Source: Candidatus Accumulibacter sp. UBA704 (GTDB lineage: Bacteria > Pseudomonadota > Gammaproteobacteria > Burkholderiales > Rhodocyclaceae). From it: a stretch of DNA of 14,777 nt. How positions within the stretch are numbered: the first letter of the stretch is position 1; the number at the start of each line of letters is the position of its first letter. Under the pieces are notes generated by a model. It was not told the DNA's origin, searched no databases, and worked only from the letters and a program-made list of their open reading frames with translations. The position numbers were made by a program, and so were the translations under genes. This document shows positions 14,592 through 14,777 of this stretch, piece by piece. The stretch covers positions 1 through 14,777 of the forward strand of contig DBMG01000168.1 in assembly GCA_002304785.1 (NCBI GenBank), in the 5' to 3' direction.

Positions 14592-14777
14592 TCAGCCGGG
14601 GCGCTTGTTGCCGGTGAGTTTCTCGTACTTGACCCAAAGCAGGTCGTCGTTTTCGGGGAAGGCCGGATCCTTGGCGATACAGTCAACCGGGCACACTTCC
14701 ACGCACTGCGGGGTGTCGTAGTGCCCCACACACTCGGTGCACTTGGCCGGGTCGATCACATAGATCTCGTCCCCTTG
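14592..14777 (-). CDS. YfhL-type 2[4Fe-4S] ferredoxin, C-terminal part (cut by window edge)
   Basis: The last 61 residues of a ferredoxin whose N-terminus, with the first cluster motif, lies beyond the window end. The visible part begins QGDEIYVIDPAKC and carries the second cluster motif, CTEC, then an extended loop VGHYDTPQ, then CVEVCPVDC. That loop between cluster cysteines, and the long charged C-terminal helix (DDLLWVKYEKLTGNKRPG), mark the Allochromatium/YfhL family of low-potential ferredoxins rather than clostridial types. It is an electron carrier in the cytoplasm; its partner is not shown here. It is followed closely by the hairpin at 14549-14575. In many proteobacteria this gene is next to coaD, which cannot be checked in this window. 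Confidence 0.9.
   Translation of the reverse strand, partial: QGDEIYVIDPAKCTECVGHYDTPQCVEVCPVDCIAKDPAFPENDDLLWVKYEKLTGNKRPG

Overview
The window looks like chromosome from a GC-rich betaproteobacterium, probably of the Rhodocyclales/Zoogloeaceae kind. This placement is inferred from gene content: a PEP-CTERM protein behind a sigma-54-type promoter, a two-subunit bacterioferritin locus with bfd, a ThrH-type phosphatase, a YfhL-type ferredoxin, and GC-rich intergenic hairpin repeats. No database search was possible. I see no tRNA, rRNA, CRISPR array, transposase or phage gene.

Layout. (1) Positions 2-1300 (+): a 4-aminobutyrate aminotransferase (gabT), ending at a hairpin repeat (1299-1398). 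(2) Positions 1416-2642 (-): a compact iron-storage operon of two bacterioferritin subunits and the [2Fe-2S] ferredoxin Bfd. The subunits have complementary defects: one keeps most ferroxidase ligands but lacks the heme Met, the other keeps the heme Met but has lost the ferroxidase ligands. (3) Positions 2643-3043: a non-coding gap with a good candidate sigma-54 promoter, leading into a secreted PEP-CTERM protein (3044-3850, +) that ends at a strong bidirectional terminator. (4) Positions 3945-7481 (-): thrH, purU (6 bp apart), a 34-bp-arm inverted repeat, then the ABC-F ATPase gene yheS. ThrH (phosphoserine phosphatase) and PurU (10-formyl-THF deformylase) both belong to serine/glycine/one-carbon metabolism.

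(5) Positions 7590-11735 (-): a three-gene cassette of an outer-membrane beta-barrel, a small periplasmic PstS-like binding protein (overlapping the barrel gene by 1 nt) and an inner-membrane CHASE-like/HAMP/PAS/degenerate-GGDEF/EAL protein. Its outer membrane-periplasm-inner membrane arrangement resembles the YfiBNR system but uses different proteins. It is my best candidate for a little-described signalling system: envelope or ligand sensing coupled to c-di-GMP breakdown. (6) Positions 11736-11863: a divergent control region with two neighbouring perfect inverted repeats. (7) Positions 11864-14526 (+): an exported, very charged TolA-like coiled-coil protein, then a dynamin-family GTPase with its own candidate promoter. 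(8) Positions 14592-14777 (-): the C-terminal part of a YfhL-type 2[4Fe-4S] ferredoxin, cut by the window edge and separated from the GTPase gene by a hairpin terminator.
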